Assembly: GCF_020085105.1 (NCBI RefSeq)
Contig: NC_058046.1
Coordinates: forward strand, 27,808,175 to 27,872,174
DNA length: 64,000 bases
DNA from: Siniperca chuatsi
Taxonomy: Eukaryota; Chordata; Actinopteri; Centrarchiformes; Sinipercidae
Direction: 5' to 3'
Shown here: positions 12,301-22,561 of the stretch, piece by piece
Layout of the letters: every line of letters starts with the position of its first letter
How positions within the stretch are numbered: the stretch's first letter is position 1
The notes under the pieces: model-generated
Told to the model about the DNA's origin: nothing
The model's input: the letters and a program-made list of their open reading frames with translations, nothing else
Databases searched by the model: none
Program-made: the position numbers and the translations under genes

Positions 12301-15300
12301 AAATGTAAATCAATTGTTTTATTAAAACATTAACATTAAAACATTAACATTACATTGCAATTAAATGACCAATTGAACATGTTTGGCCTTAACAGAATAA
12401 GCAAAAACCACTAACGATCACTTACTAAAGGCCACTATAAAAAGTATAAAAACAAAATGCAGATCATAGATCAAGTGTGTTGTAACATGGAGGAAGTAAA
12501 CTGGTGAAAAATCTTATGTCTAGAGAAATTGGGTTTCAAGATTAGACACATATCGACATTTCAGAGTGGCCATTTCCTGATTCTATCCTGAAGGTGAATG
12601 GTGATGCAGTGATTTCTTTTGTTAACCATTCCCGCCCAGTAGACAGTCGTTAGTCCTCAACTACGTCCACAACAACGTTTTAAGTACTGGCGCTCAGGAC
12701 CGGAGCAAAAGGAAAAGCTAACTGTTGAACATGTTTGGCCTTAACAGAATAAACAAAAGTCAATGATCACTAATGATCACTTAATGTAACATTCCTGTCT
12801 GCCTACCCAACAAGTTTTGACCAGATGTCTTTCCGTATTTCTACGTGCCGTGCTTTCTGTGAAGGTTTAACAGTGTATCAACAAGAAATCTCTTCTGTTT
12901 TTTTACTTTGTTTCGCGTTATTGTCTGTTTTCTCCCAGTGGTGACCCGACTGACATCATCCCGGTCATAGAATGCTCTGATACTTGATTTTATATGTGTT
13001 GGAATGCGGAGCTTTTCTTTACGAGAGAAAGAAAGTGTATTTCCATCTAAAGTCTTCCACCTTCTTCTTGGAAGACCAATGGCACTCTGTCCATATTTCT
13101 GCATGCGGTACTTTTTCAGTCATTTAGAACTAAAGAAAACCCTTGGATGAGAGGCAATATCTTCAAATATGGAAGTACCAAGTCCAGTTGCCCTTGATTT
13201 AATCCTTCTTGGGTATACAACATGGGTAAGACACACAAAAGCATACTTGCGTCAACCCTGTTACCCTGGAATGGTAACAGGGTTGACGGTAACAGGGTTG
13301 ACGAAAAGGTTATTTGCGGCCATTACTAGCCATGAGGTATAGGTAATGACACCACATTATGTGCCTTAATGAGAGGCTTAAATGTTGTTATATATGTAAA
13401 TTTTTAAATATGTACAAATAACTTTTTAACGTATGCTTTTCTGGTAACAGGGCTGACACAATGAGCGTGTCCCTGTCTTTCAGACATTACATAAACTCAA
13501 AGAAAATTCATTAAAAAGAAGAGAACACTTCCTTGTCTTCTACCATCAACTTCATGAAAGGCAGATGATGTCACTTCCTGGAACTGATGCAACTTTTGGA
13601 AAAGTCCATTATCTTTAAAGAGGGGTTTTCATAAAAAGTAACAGGGTTGACGAGAACCTAGGGACCCGACTAAATTGTATTTTTTTTTAAATTTGACACA
13701 TGTTAAGAATAAAATCCATTCATGACTAATGAACTGACACTTAAGGGTTTATAGAAGTATATGTTTTTTTATGATAGTTTGACTTTTTTGGCCTCGATAG
13801 CAAGTAGAAGTAGAAAAATCCTACAGAGGGACAGGCCATTTTCAACATTTCTGCAAGATGCTTTGCACAAAAATGTGATTAAAATCCTTTAAAAACAAAA
13901 GAAACAGAAATTAATTTATTCTTATATTTTGAGACATATTATGGAAACTAAATTATAAAATATTTTATTTGTTTCATGGTTTATTAAGATTTACAGAGCT
14001 TTTTTTTTCTGAGGGACACAAAATGGCACGTTTTCGTATAATGACCCATTTATATAAAAGGTATTTGGTAACCACAGGAACTCCGACTGGAAGTCAAGGC
14101 TGCATTAGAAGTACTTGCTTTATGCACATAAGTGCCATTTACAGACAGAGTCAATGTGCAATCTCAAACAAATGGCCAGCGGCAACAAAATGTCTGTTGA
14201 AAGCTGAACAAATATAATTTTGACTTAAAGGTGGGGTACTGCAGAAATCCATTACTATGACAAATACCATGATATAGAGTAAACAACAACACATCAATTA
14301 ATGTAACTACCATTAGCTAGGTTGTGGTTTAGCAAACTGTTGCTACAGTTGCTGCTGCAAAGCTTACTTGCAGAGTATACGAGACAGAGTCAGCAAACCA
14401 GCTCCAGTCAGCGATAACTCACAACTCTCCTATTACTATAGCTAACATCACAACAATAGCATATATTGGCAAACTTGGAAAGTAAGCTGAATTAATTTGA
14501 AGTAATTTAACATTACCTGACACACAAATCATGGCAGTTGTTTTTAGCACGCACAGTGAATGGACAGCTAGCGGACCATGAGGAGATATTTGACCAAAAG
14601 ATGTGTATTTGATTAGAATCGCATACCCTACCTTTTTTTTTTTTGATCAATTTTTATTGATTATTGTATAGATAGGGTCACATACAGTTGTCCATAGTTT
14701 TCTTCAGAATAAAACATAAACAGGGAGGTGACCCTCTGAAACACTCCCCCCCCCAACTCTAGCGGTCACCAAGCCCCAAGCCATTGATCCTTGACATAAA
14801 ATTGCAATCAAAGCAAAATAACATTCACATACACACCTGCGAAATAAAATAAAATAAAAATAACAATAATAAAACAAAACAGATACAGTCTGCAATATGA
14901 GAAACTTAGAAGAGGTTTGAGAGTCTAATCATATCACAAAATTAGATTCTATTGTCTTGAAGCTTTTCTCTCAACTCATCTGCCACAGATTCCCAAGGCT
15001 CTCGCTTTATTTATTCTGGCTATATCTATATCATGAAACTGAAATAGCCAGTGTCGCACAGATAAAGTATTGGGAGGGACAAAAACTACAGTGGGGATTT
15101 GTAGATAATTTAATGAGGAAGCGCTTCTTTGGTGTCCAGTACAATCTGTGGCAGAATTTGAAATGAATTAATTGATCGTTTGGATTTTTTGATGCACAGA
15201 AGATATTTTTCCATACCGTCTCCCAGTCAATCTGGTCTACAGATAGCTCTTTTGTCCAAATTGTGTGCAGTGGTAATTGTTTTCACTTAGCTTCAAGAAG

Positions 15301-18300
15301 GTAAGGATAGACAGCTGACACTACCCTTTGTTGAGAAGGATTAAAGAGCCAACTGTGAACAGGATGTGTTTCGAGAGCTGATCCCCATGGGACTCCATAT
15401 GCTCTGAGGGCTGAACGCAGTTGCAAAAACAAAAAAAAGGAAGATGCCGGTATATTAAAAGATGCAACTATATTTTGAAAGCTGAGCATCCCATTATCAT
15501 TCCATATGTCAGCAAGAGTCCTTATTCCCTGCTTTGACCACTGTTCTGATGTGAATGGTTCGGAACCATATTTAATATTCCTATTACACCATAGGGGGTT
15601 TGTAGGTGCCATTTATTGTTGTAACTTAATAATTTCTCCACTGCTGTGAAAGTGTTAATGGTGTTTGTTACAATGGGACCTAAGGATTGTTTACAATACT
15701 TTAAAGAGAGTCCAGAAAACAGTACATCCTCAAGTCTGATTGGTCTGACAATTGCTGCTTCTATTTCTCTGCAAGGTGTGGAAGCTATAGAGTCAAACCA
15801 TGTCTTGACTGCTCGCAGTTGGAATGCTTTATGATATAGCTCAAAATTGGGAAGGGAGAGACCACCCTCCATTTTGGTACGTTGCAACGTCCCCAGGTTT
15901 AACTTTGGTTGTTTGCCATTCCAAAGAAAAGTGCGAATTAAAGGGTCAAGTCTTTTCCACCATTTTAAGAGAGGTGGCAGAGGGATCATGGCACTAAGAA
16001 AATTAACCCTCCATCTGTCAATATCAAACAACTCCATCTGTCAATATCTCTTTTAAGCTTTTGAAAGACACTATCATGATTGATATGTACAATTTCTTTT
16101 AGAGAGGGCCGTATAAATATCCCTAGATAAGTTATCTGATTCATAATTGGGATAACTGATGGTGTCTGGGTACTCTGAGCTTTTTCGTTTAAAGGTAGAA
16201 GAGATGATTTGGACCAATTGATCCTGTATCCCGAAAATTTCCCAAAGCAGTTAAAAATTTCTAGTATGTTCGGAATTGCGTCAAAATCTGAAAAATATAG
16301 TAAAATGTCATCTGCGTAGAGAGATATTGCATGTTGGGTATCCTTGATTGAAATGGAACAAATTCGGTCTTGTCTTATTTTTTGTGCTAAAGGTTTGAGA
16401 GACAGTGCAAATAACATTGGTGAGAGGGGGCATCCTTGCCTTGTCCCTCTCAAGATATCAAAAGGTTGGGAGTGTAAGCCATTCGTTGCTATAATTGCTG
16501 ATGGATTATAATAAATTATTTGTACCATATTGATAAATTTCTTATCAAAACCAAATTTATCTAACACCATCCATAAATAATCCCAATTTAATCTATCGAA
16601 AGCTTTATCTGCATCTAAGGATAAAACTGCACAAGGGGAGTTTCTATCCTTACTTTCATGAATTACATGTAACAACCGACGTATATTGTCTGCAGCCAAG
16701 CGATGTGGGATAAAGCCAGATTGATCGCTATGAACTAATTTACAGATATATTTTTCAAGACATAGAGCTAAAACCCTAGCATATATTTTTAAATCTGAGT
16801 TAATTAAAGAAATTGGTCTAAAATTTGAACATTTAGTATGGTCCTTATCTTTTTTTGGAATTAAAGAGATTAGCTGTATGATGAGCTGTATTCATTTGTT
16901 TTTCAAAGTGTCCCTTTTGGATTGCAGCATTTATTGCAGCATGCATAATTGGTCCTAATATATCCCAAAAATTTTAAATAAATTCTGGGGGGATCCTGTC
17001 TGGACCAGGTGATTTTCCTTTCTTTACCGTTTTTAGTGCTGCATGCAGCTCCTCAAGTGTTATAGGTTGGGTCATTTGTTCAGATTCACTATGCGTTAAT
17101 TGTGGTAAATCAATGTCCTGTAGAAATTTGTGACATTCAACCTTATCAGTACTATCCTTTGGCTGATATAGCTCTTTAAATTGTTCTGCAAAAGTATTGT
17201 TTATCTCTCTAGGATTTGTTACTAGTCCTTTTGTAGGTGAGTGAATGGTCTCAATAATAGCCCTACCTTCACTTTGTCTGAGTTGTAGAGCCAGTAACTT
17301 ACTGGGTCTTGGCCCATTATAATAATACTTCTGACGGACTGTGCATAATGAATTCAGCTTTTCTTCGGAGCAAATCATTTAGCTTTAAACTAGAACTCTT
17401 TAAAGCGTTTTCAACTGATCTTGAGAAATTCTTCTTTAAATCTTTCTCATAGGAGAGGCAAATTTGTTCTAGTTCCTCAATTTGTGATTTTCTTGCTTTA
17501 TTTAAATGTGATGAGAAAGATATAACGAAATCTCTGATAAAGCCTTTTGTAGCCATCCATACCATCATGTGGTTATCCACACTATTGAGATTTATGCTCA
17601 AAAAGTCTTTCAATTTATTTCTAAAATCTATTAAAAATGCAGAATTTTGTAGAAGAGATATATTAAATTGCCATCTTGGAGACCTCTCATGTGAACAATA
17701 AATAAACTTTGTCAGAAGAGGGTTGTGGTCAGATATTACAGCAGGAAGGATTGCGATGCTCTCAAAACACATCCTGAATTCACGAGAACATAAAATATAG
17801 TCTATTCTAGAATACGTCTGATGCCTTGAAGAGAAGAAAGTGTAATCTCTAACCAGAGAATTCTGAACACGCCATACATCTATGAGATTAGTTTGCATAA
17901 AGGACTTAAAGTTTACAGATGTTGTCTCTTGCGATTTAGAAAATATAGTAGTGGATTTATCAAGCATCAAATCAGCAAGCGCATTCATGTCCCCTCCAAT
18001 AATAAGAGCATATTCATCCAGGAGTAGCAACTGATTAGTTAACCACTGAAAAAAGTTTACGTCAAAAACTGCTGGGGCATAGATGTAGACAAAAGATATT
18101 TTCTTGCCTTGAATACTTGTGCAGAAGTAGCTCAACCTACCAGATTTATCATTACTACATCTTTCAATAACAAGAGGAAGGTTTCTTTTAATGAGTATAA
18201 GAGATCCCTTTGTTTTCGCTCCATCATTGGATGCAGCAATGACTTTATAAAATTTATTTTGTACACGAGCAACATCACTTGTTTTTAGATGAGATTCTTG

Positions 18301-21053
18301 AACTAAAGCCACATCTACGTTGTGTCTGTTTAAACTGTGCAGAAACGTTGTTCTCTTTATAGGACTATTTAAACCTCTGATGTTAACTGAAATCATTGAG
18401 ATATTAACCATTATCAAAGGGACTGTAAACTTTAACTGTATTAAAGGGTAAATGAGTTATTTTAGACAACACTAGTTTGATTGCACGTTTCGTTACTAAC
18501 ATAAACAAAGGAATACATGGCGGGACGGAACTCCCCCCTCCACCCTCCCCCAGACCGCTAGATATTCCCCAACTTGTGTATTGGAGCCGTGACAGTATCA
18601 CACGTCCCACTGATCTGAGACTCACCCGCTCCCTCTCGTGTGTAACTTAGATGTCAGAAACAAAAGTTAACAGGAACAAATAGAACACATTCAACTAAAA
18701 GCATCCCTTTCTGCGTTAAATACTCTAAAAATTTGTGCTGCCCGGAGCAAGAAAGAAATCCTGAACGTAATGAAATGACATTTAACTTATTGGTAGCCTG
18801 TGTTTATCCAAAGTAAATGTAGAATGTCCTTAACCATACAGTTCCATGGACAGTCCTACCCGTAACAATGGCTGGTTAATTATCTGTTTGATTCGTGTCC
18901 ATCTCGTATGGATTGACATCGCCGAAAGTCAGCTGCCGTTTTGCCCGCGAAGTGTCTGCGATCTGAAGTCGGAACTCCTCTGCTTCTTGTGGCGAAGAGA
19001 AAGACAGTTTCTCACTGTTATGCATAACGCGCAGAGTGGCTGGATAGATCAAAAAAGATTGGATTCCTGAAGCTCGTAACTCCTTACGTGTATCAGCAAA
19101 ACTTCTCCACCTTTGCGAAGTGTAGGCGCTGTAGTCAGCAAAGAATTTCAGCCGATTCTCGCCATCCAGAATTGGTCCCCTCTTGCTCACCTCTCTTGCC
19201 CCGTCTAAGATAGACTGACGGTCTTGGTATCTTAGCACTTTAAAGATCATAGTGCGACCCGTCTCCGTGGACCTCTGCTGTCCATAGATGCGGTGGGCTC
19301 TTTCGATCTCTATCGGCCTGTTTGAGAGCGAGGGGATCCACTTTGGAAGCATTTCTGTGAGAAAGCGTATTGCGTCGCCTCCCTCACGGTTCAGTGCGAG
19401 ACCAACAAGTCGAACATTATTGCGCCTTTCTCGATCTTCCAATTCCGCCAGCTTTGCTTGAAACTTAGACACATCTAATTTGCAGCCGACAACGTCTTGT
19501 TTCAGGCCTCTCGTCTCGCGTTGGATATTGTCCACTTTGTCGATAAGCCTGCGCACAACGGCCATCTGTGATTGAAATTTGGCAGTCAGCAACTGCATGC
19601 ACTGTGTCACATCTTTCATCGCAATGTGCACTGCGTTCCGGACAACTTCTTCCAACGTGTCTTGTTGTTTCGTTAAGGCCAAAGAAATGGCCTCCGCCAT
19701 GTCTTCGCTGCAAATTGAAGATTTCAGTCGTTTTTCAGTCGGGGTTTTTGCAGGCGAGGATGCAGCCTTCTTGTTGGGATTCATCTTGTTTAAAGGATTA
19801 TGTTTAGACTGTTAGATTTGTAAACTTTAACCTGTTAAATATTGCTAAAAGAGGGAGCGTGCTAGGAGCTCTAAAGATTGGCAGCCATCACATACAAAGC
19901 ATCACGTGATCCCCCGCATACCCTACCTTTAATGCTAATCAGTCATCAGAGCAAATTCAGGAAAATAGACTTACAAATTTTAGTCCATTTGGGGTATAAT
20001 AGTTTCCAGTTTATCACTGGGCATTGGTGTAACGTTTTTCTGTCTTTCAGATAGGTGGTGGCCACAATTCTCATGAAAACCTCCTCACAGTCTCAGAAAT
20101 GGTCATCAGAGAGTCTAGAGCAGTACGTGTGCAGCCTTTTAATGAGTACAGGAAGAAGTTTAATCTCAAGCCATACACCTCTTTTTATGAATTTACTGGT
20201 AAGCAGGAATAATATTGTAATTATAACTTGCATCTGAAACTTTCTTGCTTTCTCCCCTTTTTTCTCTTTCACATGCATATAGTGTAATACAGCATTTGCA
20301 CATTTTTTCTTTACCAAAGTTTGATGTAAAGTGAATTCAGGTCATTCAAGTCATTGTTTTGCTTTTTCTGTAGTAACTTTGATAATAATTAATTTTTATT
20401 ATTAATTTAATAACAATCTCTGTGAGAATATGGGTATACAGTAGCTCTTACAAACACTCTTCCTTTGCACTTGGTTGAATTTCTTCACATAAGTGGGAAA
20501 AAGTTAAGTAAAGTTAAGTAAACTGTAACATCATTTTGTATCTGATACAACATTCGAAGAAATACATTATTTGGTAACAGAGTACTTAGATCGCTTTTTG
20601 TTACTACGTCAAATAACTGTATACACTGATTTTTTTTCATTTATTGATTGTATGGTTAACAACCTCTAAGTTAATTAACATATGTTTTCTGTTTTCCAAA
20701 CAGATGACGTAGAAATGGCCAGAGGTTTAGAGGAACTCTATGGTGACATAGATGCTTTAGAGCTTTACCCCGGCCTCATGCTGGAGAAAGCACGTCCTAA
20801 CGCCATATTTGGTGAGAGTATGGTGGAGATGGGTGCTCCCTTCTCTCTGAAAGGCCTGCTGGGAAACCCCATCTGCTCTCCTGAGTACTGGAAGCCCAGC
20901 ACCTTTGGAGGAGAGACAGGCTTCAATATCGTCAAAACGGCTACTTTGAAGAAACTGGTGTGCCTCAACACTAAGTGGTGTCCATACGTGGACTTCCATG
21001 TTCCACGAAATGAGGAGGAAGCAAAACCAAGGAAACTGTCCACTGAACTTTGA
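3351..21053 (+). CDS. ptgs1: Prostaglandin G/H synthase 1 (cyclooxygenase 1)
   Basis: Converts arachidonate to PGG2 and then PGH2, as a dimer on the lumenal face of the ER and nuclear envelope. Coding exons: 3351-3357, 3459-3539, 5082-5198, 5941-6081, 7132-7275, 8097-8278, 9373-9456, 10177-10423, 10512-10798, 20051-20198, 20704-21053. They join to 595 residues (human COX-1 has 599). Visible in order: Leu-rich signal peptide, Cys-rich EGF domain (exon 3), membrane-binding helices (exons 4-5), then the haem peroxidase/cyclooxygenase domain. Key residues are present: distal His in AQHFTHQ, proximal His and catalytic Tyr in LYHWHPLM, Arg120 in TARTNF, the aspirin Ser in GAPFSLKG, and C-terminal STEL. 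The tail lacks the COX-2 insertion, so this is the COX-1 type. Odd points: Arg and Val at positions 513 and 523, and a weak intron 5 donor (GTTGAA). The tiny first exon (ATG plus four bases) matches the known gene structure. Confidence 0.97.
5315..5645. repeat. MITE, family A copy 1 (ptgs1 intron 3)
   Basis: Contains GAGAGTTAGATGAGAAG near its left end and GCTAAGCTAAGCTAACCAGC further in. Both are shared with copies at 22562-23620, 25686-27050 and 53533-53905. The terminal parts of this copy are worn. Confidence 0.55.
6565..6870. repeat. AT-rich ATTAATTGATTAG repeat in ptgs1 intron 4
   Basis: The stretch begins with nested ATTAATTGATTAGTTGATTA motifs and ends with the mirror-like AGATTAATCGATAATGAAAA. 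This resembles a common fish MITE. A related short piece is at about 49750-49805 in pmpca intron 6. No target duplication could be fixed. Confidence 0.45.
7335..8055. mobile_element. hAT-type MITE in ptgs1 intron 5
   Basis: The ends are CAGTGATTCCCAA and TTGTGAACCACTG, imperfect inverted repeats of the hAT pattern. An 8-bp target duplication TTGTAGGT flanks both sides (7327-7334 and 8056-8063). The interior (about 7560-7900) is a degenerate tandem array built on GATAAATGGTTGAAATAG. No transposase is present. The element makes up 721 of the intron's 821 bp. Confidence 0.92.
8300..8800 (-). pseudogene. Ty3/Gypsy-like gag-pol fragment in ptgs1 intron 6
   Basis: On the minus strand 8660-8701 encodes [14 protein letters not shown], a perfect CCHC zinc knuckle (CX2CX4HX4C) as in retrotransposon Gag. 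Downstream on the same strand, in other frames, are stretches resembling the start of pol (for example [20 protein letters not shown] at about 8390-8450). At least two frame changes are needed to link them, so the fragment is dead. No LTRs were seen around it. It lies antisense to ptgs1. Clade assignment is from general resemblance. Confidence 0.65.
9946..10073. mobile_element. Short hAT-like MITE in ptgs1 intron 7
   Basis: The termini TAGTGATG and CATCACTA are inverted repeats. They are flanked by 8-bp duplications TATCTGAG (9938-9945) and CATCTGAG (10074-10081), with one mismatch. The element is only 128 bp and encodes nothing. Confidence 0.75.
11581..14047 (-). mobile_element. 2.47-kb DNA transposon with 27-bp perfect TIRs and eight GTAACAGGGTTGAC boxes
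   Basis: The ends 11581-11607 and 14021-14047 are perfect 27-bp inverted repeats beginning GGGTCATTATACGAAAACGT, with ATTT directly repeated outside both ends (11577-11580, 14048-14051). Inside are eight copies of GTAACAGGGTTGAC: 11769-11782 (-), 12107-12120, 12127-12140, 13251-13264 (-), 13274-13287, 13289-13302, 13444-13457 (one mismatch) and 13638-13651. A direct repeat of about 60 bp occurs at 12373-12434 and 12725-12785. A coding remnant lies on the minus strand at 12841-13230. The 4-bp duplication does not fit hAT (8 bp) or Tc1 (TA), so the superfamily is open. Confidence 0.85.
12841..13230 (-). pseudogene. Basic protein remnant inside the 11.6-14.0 kb transposon
   Basis: The intact part (13104-12841, 87 residues) is very basic and includes [20 protein letters not shown] followed by a Lys/Arg-rich helix-like stretch. 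Reading continues upstream in the same frame to about 13230, interrupted by one stop just before the Met at 13104, so a longer protein once existed. The AFY-RDDVSR-TTG block reminds me of a repeated ORF seen in fish DNA elements, but I cannot name the family. It stops at 12841, without the C-terminal part expected of a transposase-sized protein. Confidence 0.55.
15283..18417 (-). pseudogene. LINE ORF2 (endonuclease and reverse transcriptase), frameshifted
   Basis: Segment 18417-17317 (366 residues) is the apurinic-type endonuclease, with [23 protein letters not shown] and ISDHNPLL. The frame then changes within 17378-17317. 17378-16974 is the linker, ending [15 protein letters not shown] and a stop. 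16699-15986 carries RT motifs: [19 protein letters not shown] and the catalytic YADDILLY. A short direct duplication of CTCCATCTGTCAATATC (about 16012-16043) coincides with the next frame change. 16037-15522 and 15612-15283 are the C-terminal region ([19 protein letters not shown]) in further frames. A family member would normally encode all of this in one frame. Confidence 0.88.
18876..19784 (-). CDS. LINE ORF1 protein (L1-type RNA-binding chaperone)
   Basis: An intact 302-residue reading frame. The N-terminus is Lys/Pro-rich. Residues about 30-130 look like a coiled coil with heptad hydrophobics, followed by [15 protein letters not shown], the classic start of the L1 ORF1 RRM domain, and [10 protein letters not shown] further on. 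In L1 elements this protein trimerises, coats the LINE RNA and acts as a nucleic-acid chaperone. It is transposon-encoded and not a host gene. Confidence 0.88.
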   Translation of the reverse strand: MNPNKKAASSPAKTPTEKRLKSSICSEDMAEAISLALTKQQDTLEEVVRNAVHIAMKDVTQCMQLLTAKFQSQMAVVRRLIDKVDNIQRETRGLKQDVVGCKLDVSKFQAKLAELEDRERRNNVRLVGLALNREGGDAIRFLTEMLPKWIPSLSNRPIEIERAHRIYGQQRSTETGRTMIFKVLRYQDRQSILDGAREVSKRGPILDGENRLKFFADYSAYTSQRWRSFADTRKELRASGIQSFLIYPATLRVMHNSEKLSFSSPQEAEEFRLQIADTSRAKRQLTFGDVNPYEMDTNQTDN

Positions 21054-21700
21054 ATTACTAATTGGCCTAATGAGTTTGTTGTTTTCCAAGAGCCTATCCC
21101 CTTTCTGTGGTAGATAACATTATTTTCAAAAGCGTCCTAAATTATCGTTGTAGTTCTGTAACTCTGATGTAACTCTATTTAGTAACTTCTGTTCCTACAT
21201 TCCTACATGCGTGTCACCAGTGGTGGAAACACAAGCACAGTTAGTCAAGTGCTATACGTCTCCTAAAAGTATAAGTTCTTTTTGAGGTACTGTATTACTT
21301 GAGTATTTCCATTTCCTGCTACTTTATACTTCCACTCCACTACATTTCAGAGGGAAATGTTGTACTTTGTACTTTATTTGAGAGATATAGTTATTAGTCA
21401 CTTATAACAATTTAAGATTTCACATACAAAACATTTGATCACTTTATAAAACATGATGCAAAAACTGTTTAAACTACCAAACACTATAGTAGTAGTAGTA
21501 GTAAAGAATTTGCTCCACCACGACCAGGTACAACCTGTTGTAACAAATCAATAATATATAATAATCACTGACATGGGCCATTAACAAGTACTTTAACTTT
21601 TGATACTTTGAGTCCATATAGCTGATTATGCTTCTGTACTTTTTTGTAAAATATTGAATGCAGGACTTTTACTCGTAATAAAGTATTTTTGTTTCAGTTT
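21054..21700 (+). other. ptgs1 3' UTR and downstream repeat
   Basis: After the TGA, about 160 bases of unique sequence run into a fish repeat (about 21215-21700) typified by TACTTGAGTATTTCCATTTC and CCACTCCACTACATTTCAGA. An AATAAA at 21677-21682 inside the repeat could serve as polyadenylation signal. The repeat also contains a short GTA run near 21488. Confidence 0.45.
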
Positions 21701-22560
21701 GGTTGACATTAAGTCTCAAAGAGCTGTTCCTAAATGAAATATTGTGATTAAAAAAAAAAGATATACCTATCCATCTGAAAAACTAGTAGCCTGTTTGAGT
21801 ACCATGTGAACTGATTACTGAGTAGACACTGAAACAGGATCTGGAGTGATGAGGTTTGGAGCATATCGTTATAGTTAGAGCTTTTGATAAGGGGCAGTAA
21901 TTTACATTTTTGACATAAAGCATTTCTTCATCTACTAAAGATGCTTTATATCAAAAATAAGGTTCACAGGCCATGTCTGAGTTATATGCAAAAATATCAC
22001 CAAGGACTTTGGTTGTATTGTCTAAATTTTTATTGATACAGCCCCGCTTACTTTCCTTTGGTTTCAAAAAAGGTGTTAACAGTCAAGTAGCTTGATATGA
22101 GAGAATGAGGATGTCACTGAAACACGGCATGCACATAAAAATTATAAAAAATGCAATATTTTGTGACAAAGTAAAATGTCCTTGGCTGTTTCACTAAAGT
22201 CAAATACTGTACAACACATTGAAGTCTTAATGTACTTGAACTAGCCCATAACAAATAACACAATATGCATCACAGTGAAACATGATTCCTATATAAGTAA
22301 TAATAAATTTAATACTACACATGTACATTTTCTCTTTCATGTTTCAGTAGTAAAATAAAGAAACCCAAAAAGTAAAATAAAGTAGAAAGCAAGACTACTA
22401 GTTGTATTCAGAAGTAGCCTGTACTACAGTCAAACTGTAACATGAGAGTAATTAATGTAACCACAGGGAGTAATACAGAAAGTGCTGTGCTAAAGCTATG
22501 AAATACACATTTACAAAAATATGTGGATGCTAATACAGAATGTTAGCCCCATAGTTTGAA
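21701..22560. other. Intergenic, nothing recognised
   Basis: AT-rich sequence with no supported open frame, between the 3' ends of the convergent ptgs1 and Ig-receptor genes. Confidence 0.5.
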
Positions 22561-22561
22561 T

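Larger units (their letters stand above)
14636..19914 (-). mobile_element. Near-full-length L1/Tx1-like LINE, antisense in ptgs1 intron 9
   Basis: A 16-bp target duplication CGCATACCCTACCTTT flanks the element at 14620-14635 and 19915-19930. The poly-A tail appears as a T-run at the low-coordinate end. The minus strand carries ORF1 (19784-18876) and then ORF2 (18417 to about 15283) with an apurinic endonuclease and a reverse transcriptase. A 5' leader of about 130 bp precedes ORF1. ORF1 is intact but ORF2 has several frame breaks, so the copy cannot move on its own. The perfect target duplication and intact ORF1 point to a fairly recent insertion. Confidence 0.93.
14225..19932. mobile_element. 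TTAA-flanked MITE split by a LINE (ptgs1 intron 9)
   Basis: The left end TTAAAGGTGGGGTA (14225-14238) and the right end TACCCTACCTTTAA (19919-19932) are inverted repeats with TTAA at both borders. Without the LINE and its extra target copy the element is about 413 bp. The copy at 55566-55922 has similar ends (AGCTAGGGTAG/CTACCCTAGCT, also TTAA-flanked). TTAA targets suggest the piggyBac or Kolobok type, which is inference. Confidence 0.75.

Noticed and set aside
19465-19815. Overlapping open frames on both strands around 19.5-19.8 kb
   Set aside because: They are other-frame readings of the intact LINE ORF1.
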